From positions 1 to 23,889 of the forward strand of contig CAZFMZ010000007.1 of the NCBI GenBank assembly GCA_964520495.1: a stretch of DNA of 23,889 bases, given 5' to 3'. A program made the translations under genes and the position numbers. The DNA is from UBA1020 sp964520495. Its GTDB lineage: Bacteria; Patescibacteriota; Saccharimonadia; Saccharimonadales; Saccharimonadaceae. The notes beneath the pieces are model-generated. The model ran no database searches and was not told the origin of the DNA. It saw nothing but the letters and a program-made list of their open reading frames with translations. Shown piece after piece: positions 1 through 6,302 of the stretch. The stretch's first letter is position 1; each line of letters opens with the position of its first letter.

Positions 1-252
1 GCGGCTGATGCCCATAGCAGAGAAGACGCGCTTAATATCACCCTGTTGGACGGTTGTGCCGTTCATCGGGCTGCCGTTGTTCGTGTCGTACTCTGTGCGC
101 AGTTCGGCTACTGACATCATGCCGCAGCGGACGACGGCGAACCGGTCACAGTCCCGGCTGTTGTCGACTGCAGCGTTCGCTTGCAGCTGCACGATGCCGA
201 CGGTCGCCACGCCGAACAATGCCAGCAGAAACGCTAAAAATTTACCCTTCAT
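1..252 (-). CDS. Secreted protein of unknown function (5' part, runs off the window)
   Basis: The reverse strand is open for 84 codons from ATG at 252 to the window edge, so only the N-terminus is visible. Residues 1-28 are a textbook signal peptide: Lys-rich start (MKGKF), hydrophobic core (LAFLLALFGVATVGIV) and a likely cleavage after QANA or ANAA. The mature part starts with a Cys-containing segment (DCDRF, then VVRCG) and reaches FSAMGISR. Two Cys about ten residues apart suggest a disulfide in an exported protein. The start is fixed by a consensus AGGAGG (plus-strand CCTCCT at 261-266) eight bases upstream, and by a TTGACA promoter further up. From memory it resembles a secreted family that recurs in Saccharibacteria, but no function is known to me. 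The plus-strand reading frames over this stretch lack such signals and are shadows. Confidence 0.75.
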   Translation of the reverse strand, partial: MKGKFLAFLLALFGVATVGIVQLQANAAVDNSRDCDRFAVVRCGMMSVAELRTEYDTNNGSPMNGTTVQQGDIKRVFSAMGISR

Positions 253-260
253 TGCACATA

Positions 261-266
261 CCTCCT
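261..266 (-). promoter_or_regulatory. Consensus Shine-Dalgarno of the secreted-protein gene
   Basis: AGGAGG on the minus strand lies 8 nt before ATG 252. It is one of the few perfect Shine-Dalgarno sites in the window, where most other genes lack one, and it decides the start codon. Confidence 0.8.
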
Positions 267-282
267 CGCAAGATTGTGTTTA

Positions 283-322
283 CTAGTTTCACTAGCGGCG
301 TACTCCACATACCAACCGCTAG
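283..322 (-). promoter_or_regulatory. Leader with two mutually exclusive hairpins upstream of the secreted-protein gene
   Basis: In the minus-strand leader a 7-bp inverted repeat CTAGCGG/CCGCTAG (plus positions 292-298 and 316-322, 17-nt loop) shares its CTAG with a second perfect hairpin, CTAGT-GAA-ACTAG (283-295). Both arms cannot pair at once. The element lies between the predicted transcription start (about 340) and the Shine-Dalgarno at 261-266, so it could act as an attenuator or translational switch, or bind a dimeric repressor as DNA. The repeats are seen directly; the function is inference. Confidence 0.4.
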
Positions 323-346
323 CAGCTCTGTAAGGTGCTTGTCTCA

Positions 347-375
347 AACCTACCACAAAACGCTTGAATTGTCAA
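347..375 (-). promoter_or_regulatory. Sigma70-type promoter of the secreted-protein gene
   Basis: On the minus strand there is a perfect -35 TTGACA (370-375), a 17-bp spacer and an extended -10 TGG-TAGGTT (hexamer at 347-352, TGG at 353-355). It predicts transcription starting near 340 and a leader of about 85 nt. It is the only promoter here with a consensus -35. Confidence 0.65.
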
Positions 376-604
376 TAAGCTATGAAATATTTCACAGTTT
401 AGCACAAGCGTTTTATCGCTCAGCTCCTCACCCTTTTCAAACAGGGTGGGAAATGGTAGTATTGATGAGTTGTCCACCAGGACACTCATGGCCCGCACCT
501 CTTCGGAAGCATCATCGGCCTCATCTTTGAAAGATGAGTCCGTCGTGTCTCAGAAATAGCGAAAAATATGTAAACACATTTTTACGCTGCTTCTTTCGCC
601 ACTA

Positions 605-679
605 GGCCTCATCGTCTAACGGTTAGGACACCAGGTTTTCATCCTGGCAATCGGAGTTCGATTCTCCGTGAGGTCACCA
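605..679 (+). tRNA. tRNA-Glu (anticodon UUC)
   Basis: A complete cloverleaf is visible. The acceptor stem GGCCTCA (605-611) pairs with TGAGGTC (669-675) with one G-U pair. The anticodon stem CCAGG/CCTGG holds loop TTTTCAT, giving anticodon TTC (Glu, GAA/GAG codons). The T arm is CGGAG-TTCGATT-CTCCG. The discriminator base is A at 676 and CCA is encoded at 677-679. The length of 75 nt is normal. No other tRNA is adjacent. Confidence 0.96.
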
Positions 680-685
680 CGTATG

Positions 686-710
686 CACCCCAGTTACGGC
701 TGGGGTGTTT
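686..710 (+). terminator. Hairpin after tRNA-Glu, probable weak terminator
   Basis: A perfect 8-bp GC-rich stem CACCCCAG/CTGGGGTG with a 6-nt loop begins 7 nt after the tRNA CCA end and is followed by only TTT. It could terminate the tRNA transcript or guide 3' processing; the short T run makes termination uncertain. Confidence 0.5.
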
Positions 711-721
711 GCGTGGAAGCT

Positions 722-730
722 TGTTACACT
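722..730 (+). promoter_or_regulatory. Extended -10 (TGT-TACACT) of the GH5 gene
   Basis: TGT-TACACT ends 6 nt before ATG 737. No -35 is seen at the usual distance and no Shine-Dalgarno is possible in the gap, so the mRNA would start at or near the ATG. Confidence 0.55.
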
Positions 731-736
731 AAGGGT

Positions 737-1735
737 ATGACACGACATGCGAGTGCGGGAGTGAACCTGGGCGGTTGGCTAGTGGTCGAGAAGTGGATAA
801 CGCCGTCGTTGTTTACCGGCATGCGGGCGTCGAATGAATATGAGTTGGTAAAAAAACCAGAAGGTAAGAAGCGCCTACGGCGTCACCACGACACATTCAT
901 CACCGAGGCCGATCTCGACTGGCTGAAGGCTCATGGCATCACGCTGGTACGTGTGCCTTTCGGCCACTGGATATTTGGCGACCAACCCCCCTATATCGGT
1001 GCAATCGATCGTCTTGATTGGCTGGTGCGAACCGCAGGCGAAAAAGGTATCGAAGTACTGCTTGACCTTCATGGTGCGCCCGGGGCGCAGAATGCGTACG
1101 CTCACAGCGGGAGCGGCAACAGGCCACGCGACCGCCGGTGGCTCGAAGACAGGCACGCGCAGCAGCGAACCATCGAGCTGTTGGTGCGAATTGCCGAACG
1201 CTACCGTGAAGCCGGAAACGTGTGGGGAATCCAACTGCTGAACGAACCCGACCCGGGACGGACCGGCCTCAGGCTGGCGTGGTTCTATCGACGGGCATAT
1301 CGTGCCGTCAGTAGAGTCGCCCGGCCGGGTACACGCATCGTGTTCTCAGATGGCTACGCGCCGTTGCTGCTCGTGAATGCGCTGGGCCTGGCCAGGAGGC
1401 GCACCCATCCCGTGCTGATGGATTGTCATTTCTATCAATGTTTCGGAGCCGCCGATAAGCGAAGAACGTTCAACGGCCAACTGCGAAAGCTCCGTCGCAC
1501 CGAGCGGCTGATTCGTTTTCTGGTAGTGTTCCAGCCGGTCATCGTGGGGGAATGGAGTGCGATGTTGCCGTATGCGGTCGGCTCCGAGAAGACCTGGCGG
1601 TATTGGCATAGACAAGAAGCGGCCTATGACAAAGCCGAGGCCCTGTTTTACTGGAACTACAAGACGGAACCGCCCGGCCGGTGGAATTTCCGTGCCATGA
1701 TTGAAGGCCGCCGCACTGCTGAGCGCGGGCAATGA
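737..1735 (+). CDS. Glycoside hydrolase family 5, exo-1,3-beta-glucanase-like
   Basis: The product is 332 aa with the signature of the fungal exo-beta-1,3-glucanase branch of GH5: GVNLGGWLVVEKWITPSLF near the N-terminus, HHDTFITE, VRVPFGHWIF, DLHGAPGAQN, then the acid/base Glu in LLNEPD (E170) and the nucleophile Glu in VGEWSA (E272). The family has a TIM barrel and cleaves beta-1,3- (sometimes beta-1,6- or 1,4-) glucosidic bonds. ATG 737 was chosen because the -10 is 6 nt upstream; an earlier in-frame start would overlap the tRNA. From this start there is no signal peptide or membrane segment, which is odd for a polysaccharide hydrolase: it may act on imported or storage glucan, or leave by another route. 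It stands alone between the tRNA and pyk. The family is clear; the exact substrate is not. Confidence 0.85.
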   Translation: MTRHASAGVNLGGWLVVEKWITPSLFTGMRASNEYELVKKPEGKKRLRRHHDTFITEADLDWLKAHGITLVRVPFGHWIFGDQPPYIGAIDRLDWLVRTAGEKGIEVLLDLHGAPGAQNAYAHSGSGNRPRDRRWLEDRHAQQRTIELLVRIAERYREAGNVWGIQLLNEPDPGRTGLRLAWFYRRAYRAVSRVARPGTRIVFSDGYAPLLLVNALGLARRRTHPVLMDCHFYQCFGAADKRRTFNGQLRKLRRTERLIRFLVVFQPVIVGEWSAMLPYAVGSEKTWRYWHRQEAAYDKAEALFYWNYKTEPPGRWNFRAMIEGRRTAERGQ

Positions 1736-1736
1736 C

Positions 1737-1745
1737 TGGTACAAT
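1737..1745 (+). promoter_or_regulatory. Extended -10 (TGG-TACAAT) of pyk
   Basis: TGG-TACAAT lies between the GH5 stop and pyk and ends 8 nt before ATG 1754. No Shine-Dalgarno is present, so a nearly leaderless mRNA is predicted for the glycolytic unit. Confidence 0.6.
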
Positions 1746-1753
1746 AGGCAGTA

Positions 1754-3175
1754 ATGAGTGTTACTTTCAAACGAACCAAGATTCTCGCAACCGTTGGACC
1801 ATCGGTCGACAGCGACGACGCGATCCAGGCGATGATCAAAGCCGGCGTCAACGGCTTCCGGCTTAATTTCAGCCACGCCACGTACGAGGGAGCCGATGTC
1901 AACATCGCCCGTATCCGTCAGGCGAGTCAGGCCATAGGTAAGCCGGTCGCCATCCTGCAGGACTTGCAGGGACCGAAAGTGCGGCTCGGTAACCTGTCGG
2001 TCGATGAGCTGAACGTGAAACAGGGCGACGAGCTGATTCTTGATTACGCGGCCGAGCACGACGGTCACGTCCTGCCAGTGCAATACAATCTAGCTGAAAA
2101 AGTCAGGCCCGGCCAACCGCTGTATCTCTTTGATGGCAAAGTGAGGACGACGATAGACAGTATCGCCAGCGCGACCGCCATCAAGGTACGGGTAGAAAAC
2201 GATGGGGTGCTGATGAGCCGCAAGGGGATCAACCTGCCCGACACCGATTTTGGTGGCGATATCATCACTGAAAAGGATATGCGTGACATCGAGTATGGTG
2301 CCGACAAAGATATCGATTACGTCGCTCTCAGCTTCGTGCAGTCGGCCGAGGATATCCGTAACTTGCGGACATTACTGAAAGAGCGTGGATCGACGGCTCG
2401 TATTATCGCCAAGGTTGAAACAAAGGCGGCGATCGAAACCGCGGTCATGGAGGAAATCGTCAAGGTCAGTGATGGCGTGATGGTGGCCCGTGGTGACTTG
2501 GCGGTCGAAGTAGGCCCCGAGGTCGTGCCTATCATGCAGCGCCGCATCATCGCCCTGTGTCGTAAATATGGCAAGCTCAGCATTGTGGCGACGCAGATGA
2601 TGGCCAGCATGGTATCGCATCCTGAGCCAACCCGTGCCGAAGTGAGCGACGTCGCCAACGCGGTCATTCTTGGTGCCGACACCGTCATGTTGAGTGACGA
2701 GACTGCCATGGGCAAGTACCCGCTCGAAACGATCGCGGCTATGAAACGCGTCATACTGTATACGCAGGAAAATGCGCCGCCCGCACCTATCAATGACGTC
2801 ATCGGTGATGACAATACCCAGCGCACGGCCATCGGCGCCGCAGCGGTAAAATTGGCCGAAGACCTGCATGTCAACGCGGTCGTGGCCGAAACGAAGTCAG
2901 GCGCGACCGCGCGGGACATCGCCGCCTTTCGACCGAACCTGCCAATCGTCAGCGTTACCAGTGAATCGCGGGCCGCACAGCAACTTGCCTTGGTCTACGC
3001 CAACAAGAGTTTCGTCCGTCCAGACGGAGAGAAGGCTGGCTTGGAACTGGCCCGAGAACTCTCAGGTCAGAATTATTTCGGTGTCGACGGCGCCGTGAAA
3101 GTAGTCATCGTCAGCGGCCGACAGCCGGGACTTGTCGGAGCGACCGATACGATCCGCGTACGCGTGATAGAATAG
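1754..3175 (+). CDS. pyk: Pyruvate kinase
   Basis: Pyruvate kinase transfers the phosphate of phosphoenolpyruvate to ADP, the last ATP-forming step of glycolysis. The product is 473 aa, the usual length for a bacterial enzyme without an extra C-terminal domain. It starts with KRTKILATVGPS; the substrate motif RLNFSH is at 36-41, then QDLQGPKVR. Catalytic K220 and the metal ligand E222 lie in AKVETKAAIE, and ARGDLAVEVG (D248) follows. The usual LSGETA segment reads LSDETAMGKYP, a mild deviation. The C-terminal allosteric-type domain is complete. It begins a unit with pgk, tpiA and a membrane protein; pgk starts 22 nt after its stop. Confidence 0.97.
   Translation: MSVTFKRTKILATVGPSVDSDDAIQAMIKAGVNGFRLNFSHATYEGADVNIARIRQASQAIGKPVAILQDLQGPKVRLGNLSVDELNVKQGDELILDYAAEHDGHVLPVQYNLAEKVRPGQPLYLFDGKVRTTIDSIASATAIKVRVENDGVLMSRKGINLPDTDFGGDIITEKDMRDIEYGADKDIDYVALSFVQSAEDIRNLRTLLKERGSTARIIAKVETKAAIETAVMEEIVKVSDGVMVARGDLAVEVGPEVVPIMQRRIIALCRKYGKLSIVATQMMASMVSHPEPTRAEVSDVANAVILGADTVMLSDETAMGKYPLETIAAMKRVILYTQENAPPAPINDVIGDDNTQRTAIGAAAVKLAEDLHVNAVVAETKSGATARDIAAFRPNLPIVSVTSESRAAQQLALVYANKSFVRPDGEKAGLELARELSGQNYFGVDGAVKVVIVSGRQPGLVGATDTIRVRVIE
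3165..3173 (+). promoter_or_regulatory. Possible extra -10 (TGA-TAGAAT) for pgk
   Basis: TGA-TAGAAT spans the last codons of pyk. A start about 7 nt downstream would give a leader of roughly 18 nt that includes GGGTGGG just before ATG 3198. It may be chance, since pgk can also be read from the pyk promoter. Confidence 0.3.
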
Positions 3176-3197
3176 CGACAGAACGAAAAGGGTGGGA

Positions 3198-4421
3198 ATG
3201 GGATTTTTCAAGAAGACAATCAATGATGTGCCGCTTGAAGGTACGACGGTACTGCTCAGGGCTGACTATAACGTGCCGCTGACCGAAGAGGGCAAGGTGC
3301 ATGATGATTTTCGTATCCGTGCCAGTGTGCCGACGGTCGAACGACTGTTAAAGAATGGCTGTAAAGTGGTGATTATCAGCCATTTAGGGCGACCTCAAGG
3401 GCGCGACCCGAAGCTGAGTTTGGTGCCAGCGGCGCAACGTCTGGCGGAACTTCTCGACGAACCGGTGCGTTTCATCGATCAGACGGTCGGTGAGAAAGTG
3501 CGTATGTCCGTGAAGCGGGCCCCGAAACGAAGCGTGACGGTATTGGAGAACCTGCGGTTTCATGCCGAAGAGGAAGCCAACAATGAAGCCTTCGCCCGTC
3601 AACTCGCTCATGACAGCGGTGCGCGTTATTTCGTCCAGGATGGGTTCGGCGTTGTGCACCGTGATCACGCCAGCACGGCGGCGATTACGCTTTTTCTGCC
3701 GAGCGTGGCCGGTTTGTTGCTTGAGAGGGAATACCAGAGTATCACGACCGCGCTGCGCCACCCGAAGCGACCACTCGTGGCAGTCATGGGCGGCGCCAAG
3801 GTAAGCGACAAGATTCAAGTCATAGATGAGCTAGTCGAGCGAGCCGACCGGATACTCGTGGGCGGAGCGATGGCCAACACCTTCCTGGCGTACCGCGGCG
3901 TGAATGTCGGCCGTAGCAAATACGAGCCTGGTCAGGAGAACACCATAGCGGCCATTTACGACGCCATCAACAAGAAGGGTAATGCAGCCGATACGTCCGA
4001 AGAGGTCCTATTGTTGCCAGAAGACGTCGCCGTCGCCACGACTATCGATACTGCACAGAAACGTATACTCCGTACGATTGAAGACATCACAGCTGAGGAC
4101 ATTATCCTTGATATCGGTGACGCTACTATCAATCGGTTCGTCGATATCATCCAGCAGGCGGGAACAGTCATTTGGAACGGTACGCTTGGCTATGCGGAGC
4201 TACCGGAGTTCTCGCACGGTTCGGCGCGTACGGCGTTGGCGCTGGCGACTCACCCTGATGTCGATTCGATCATAGGGGGTGGTGATACGGCCGATTTCGT
4301 CATCCACTGGGACGCGCAGCGGGGAGAAAGTTTCAGCCATGTCTCAACTGGTGGAGGCGCCAGCCTTGAACTGATGGCTGGTGAGAAGCTGCCAGGGATA
4401 GAACATTTGCTGGACGCCTAA
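3198..4421 (+). CDS. pgk: Phosphoglycerate kinase
   Basis: PGK interconverts 1,3-bisphosphoglycerate plus ADP with 3-phosphoglycerate plus ATP. From ATG 3198 the product is 407 aa, normal length. N-terminal substrate motifs are LLRADYNVPL, SHLGRP and LENLRFH. Nucleotide-side motifs are MGGAKVSDKI, WNGTLGYAE and the C-terminal GGGDTADF. The conserved stretch usually reading NDAFGTAHRAHAST is here QDGFGVVHRDHAST, and WNGPMG is WNGTLG, so it is a divergent but intact copy. A GTG at 3192 is in frame two codons earlier, but the ATG is preceded by GGGTGGGA and is more likely. It lies between pyk and tpiA as part of the lower-glycolysis unit. Confidence 0.95.
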   Translation: MGFFKKTINDVPLEGTTVLLRADYNVPLTEEGKVHDDFRIRASVPTVERLLKNGCKVVIISHLGRPQGRDPKLSLVPAAQRLAELLDEPVRFIDQTVGEKVRMSVKRAPKRSVTVLENLRFHAEEEANNEAFARQLAHDSGARYFVQDGFGVVHRDHASTAAITLFLPSVAGLLLEREYQSITTALRHPKRPLVAVMGGAKVSDKIQVIDELVERADRILVGGAMANTFLAYRGVNVGRSKYEPGQENTIAAIYDAINKKGNAADTSEEVLLLPEDVAVATTIDTAQKRILRTIEDITAEDIILDIGDATINRFVDIIQQAGTVIWNGTLGYAELPEFSHGSARTALALATHPDVDSIIGGGDTADFVIHWDAQRGESFSHVSTGGGASLELMAGEKLPGIEHLLDA

Positions 4422-4431
4422 GCGGGCCGTC

Positions 4432-4440
4432 TGGTACACT
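4432..4440 (+). promoter_or_regulatory. Extended -10 (TGG-TACACT) upstream of tpiA
   Basis: TGG-TACACT lies 10 nt after the pgk stop and 35 nt before the tpiA start. This would give a leader of nearly 30 nt, longer than for most promoters here. Confidence 0.45.
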
Positions 4441-4475
4441 AATGGCAACACTAAGCGTAAGCATCGTAAAACAGG

Positions 4476-5246
4476 GTGACAGCAAAAAAACTTATCGTCG
4501 GTAACTGGAAAATGAACCTCACCGTTCACGAGGCAAGCTTATACGTTCATAAGCTGGCTGCCGCGGTGAAGGTACATCGTGACGTCGAAGCGGTTCTCGC
4601 TCCAGGCATGCTCGGTTTGCAATCACTCAGCCTGCAGGTCGAACGCCGTCAATTCAAGTTGGCGGCCCAAAATTTGTATTGGCGTGACGAAGGTGCCTAT
4701 ACCGGCGAGGTATCGGCCCACCAGCTACGTGGATTGGTTGACTACGCCATAATCGGCCACTCAGAGCGTCGCCATGTCTTCGGTGAGCATGACAAGGATG
4801 TGCGCGCCAAAGTACAGGCTGCGGTACGCCATGGCATCGTTCCTATCCTGTGCGTCGGAGAAACCGCGCATGAACGCGCGACTGGCGAGACAGCTGGCGT
4901 ATTGCACGACCAAGTGGTTGGCGGTTTGGCGAACCTGACGGCCGATGAGGTCGCCGGCTTGGTTATCGCATATGAACCGGTCTGGGCAATCGGTACCGGA
5001 GATAATGCAGTGCCTACCGATGTTGAGGCGGCCATCAAGCTGATCCGACGTCAAGTCGAGCATCTCTATGGCAAGACGGTGGCTGCAACGGTCCGCGTGC
5101 TCTATGGCGGTAGCGTTAACGGCGCCAATGCCGGCAGTTATCTGGCGGCGCATGGTGTCGATGGTCTGTTGGTCGGCGGAGCCAGCCTGAAGGCGGCTGA
5201 ATTCGCTACCATGATAGAACTGGCGCACAAAGGTGGACGGAAGTAG
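4476..5246 (+). CDS. tpiA: Triosephosphate isomerase
   Basis: TIM interconverts dihydroxyacetone phosphate and glyceraldehyde-3-phosphate. All catalytic elements are present: N10 and K12 in VGNWKMN, H95 in IIGHSERR, E167 in YEPVWAIGTG (loop 6), then LYGGSV and LLVGGASL for phosphate binding. The 256-aa length is typical. The start is GTG 4476, since no in-frame ATG precedes NWKMN. The start region is A-rich and has no Shine-Dalgarno. The next gene begins 3 nt after the stop, so the two are probably co-transcribed. Confidence 0.97.
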   Translation: MTAKKLIVGNWKMNLTVHEASLYVHKLAAAVKVHRDVEAVLAPGMLGLQSLSLQVERRQFKLAAQNLYWRDEGAYTGEVSAHQLRGLVDYAIIGHSERRHVFGEHDKDVRAKVQAAVRHGIVPILCVGETAHERATGETAGVLHDQVVGGLANLTADEVAGLVIAYEPVWAIGTGDNAVPTDVEAAIKLIRRQVEHLYGKTVAATVRVLYGGSVNGANAGSYLAAHGVDGLLVGGASLKAAEFATMIELAHKGGRK

Positions 5247-5249
5247 GAT

Positions 5250-6287
5250 ATGAAAGACATAGATTTTGACGAACTGGACAAAGCTGTCAACTCGCTGATG
5301 GGCACGGTGTCGCCGCCAAAAGAAGAAACAAGCACCCCGCCATCGTCGCCAGCACCCACGGCACCTCCGGTTCAGGTTGCTGCCGCACCTGCCGCCGCCT
5401 CTCCTGACGTCCCTTCACCTTCAACGGTAACAACCCCATCGCGTCCAGCCGTCGCACCGGCCCAACGTCGCGGCGGGCGATTCATGGACATGGTGCACAC
5501 CTCATCAGACATGAAGCCGCGCCCTGCCGCCGCTGTCTCCCGTGAAGGAGTGACGGTCGCTCCTCGCCCAGAACCGAGCACGCCTCTGATTGCCCCGGCA
5601 CCACCACTGAAGGATGGTATCAAGGACGTTGTTCCACCGGCTGAAGTCGAGTACGCACCGGCTCCTACTTGGCCCGATCCGCTTGAACTGAGCGAAAAAA
5701 AGGGTATGGCGAAATCGGAACCCGCCAGTGCCGCGACATCAGTTTCTGAATCTGCCACGCAGAACGCACCGGATGTGCCAGAGCCTCCGTTTGAATCGCC
5801 GTTCCTGAGTGATGCCAAAGTGGAGAAGCGTCCGCTCAATCCAGGCACGCCATCACCGACGAGCAACGTCCCATCTGACCCGTCGGAAGAGACAGATACC
5901 CCCGAGCCAGACGTGGCGACGCCAGCCACTGATAGTCCGCGCCCGTTCGTCCCGGCCGAATTAGAAAGCGATTTGGTCGCGATAGAATCGAATGAACCCA
6001 CTACTGCGCCGCCGACATCAGGAACGGAAGATCCGGAAGAAAAAGCTCAGCAGGTAGCTGCGCCGCAGAAGGTAACCGTACCGGCATCGATCGCCCAGCA
6101 ATATCGGGAGCAGCCCAGTTCAGGCGACCAAAGTCACGCCGCCATTTATGACACCTCGCAGTTTGCGGCTCCGCTCAAGCATCCGGCGAAGAAAAAAGCC
6201 GGCTGGCTGTGGATCATATGGGTCATTTTATTGCTTGCCCTCGGGGCTGGCGGCGCACTCGCCCTCTACATGGCCGGTCTTATCTAG
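5250..6287 (+). CDS. Pro/Ala-rich tail-anchored membrane protein, unknown function
   Basis: The 345-aa product has three parts. A short N-terminal segment, MKDIDFDELDKAVNSLMG, looks like a helix. A long low-complexity Pro/Ala/Ser/Thr/Glu-rich region (about 20-300) is probably disordered. A single hydrophobic helix closes the protein (319-345, WLWIIWVILLLALGAGG...) after the basic KHPAKKKAG, so it is probably tail-anchored with the bulk in the cytoplasm. A distinct island, GGRFMDMVHTSSDM (about 75-88), stands out inside the disordered part and may be a binding motif. No signal peptide is seen. It sits 3 nt after tpiA at the end of the glycolytic unit. I recall similar proteins in Saccharibacteria but no function. 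The opposite-strand frame across 5372-6001 is an artefact of GC-rich repetitive codons. Confidence 0.8.
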   Translation: MKDIDFDELDKAVNSLMGTVSPPKEETSTPPSSPAPTAPPVQVAAAPAAASPDVPSPSTVTTPSRPAVAPAQRRGGRFMDMVHTSSDMKPRPAAAVSREGVTVAPRPEPSTPLIAPAPPLKDGIKDVVPPAEVEYAPAPTWPDPLELSEKKGMAKSEPASAATSVSESATQNAPDVPEPPFESPFLSDAKVEKRPLNPGTPSPTSNVPSDPSEETDTPEPDVATPATDSPRPFVPAELESDLVAIESNEPTTAPPTSGTEDPEEKAQQVAAPQKVTVPASIAQQYREQPSSGDQSHAAIYDTSQFAAPLKHPAKKKAGWLWIIWVILLLALGAGGALALYMAGLI

Positions 6288-6289
6288 GC

Positions 6290-6295
6290 TATACT
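6290..6295 (+). promoter_or_regulatory. -10 element (TATACT) of pcrA
   Basis: TATACT ends 7 nt before ATG 6303, just after the preceding stop at 6287. It lacks the TG extension (GGC precedes it). No Shine-Dalgarno is seen. Confidence 0.5.
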
Positions 6296-6302
6296 GATAC
6301 TA

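Larger units (their letters stand above)
253..604. other. Intergenic region with hairpin-forming repeats, no gene seen
   Basis: This is the longest stretch without a convincing gene. It lies between the leftward secreted-protein gene and the rightward tRNA. Besides the leader and promoter listed separately, it holds three inverted repeats in a row: CACCCT/AGGGTG around an 8-nt loop (429-448, extendable to 427-450), TGAGTTGTCC/GGACACTCA around ACCA with one bulged T (465-489), and a perfect 9-bp repeat CTCATCTTT-G-AAAGATGAG (520-538). An AT-rich imperfect inverted repeat follows at about 560-588. No run of T follows any of them. The tRNA promoter should lie near 540-600 but I cannot place it with confidence. 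Confidence 0.5.

Noticed and set aside
8..530. Plus-strand open frames of 92 and 158 codons at the window start
   Set aside because: They lie opposite a minus-strand gene with a signal peptide, perfect Shine-Dalgarno and promoter, and their products look like antisense translation.
668..736. An N-terminal extension of the GH5 protein
   Set aside because: It would start inside tRNA-Glu and run through the hairpin. The -10 at 725-730 supports ATG 737.
1346..2083. A 245-codon minus-strand frame across the GH5/pyk junction
   Set aside because: It overlaps two clearly recognised plus-strand genes and their promoter, and the product resembles no protein.
5372..6001. A 209-codon Gly/Ser-rich minus-strand frame
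   Set aside because: It is the complement of the Pro/Ala-rich codons of the tail-anchored protein gene; its low complexity follows from that.
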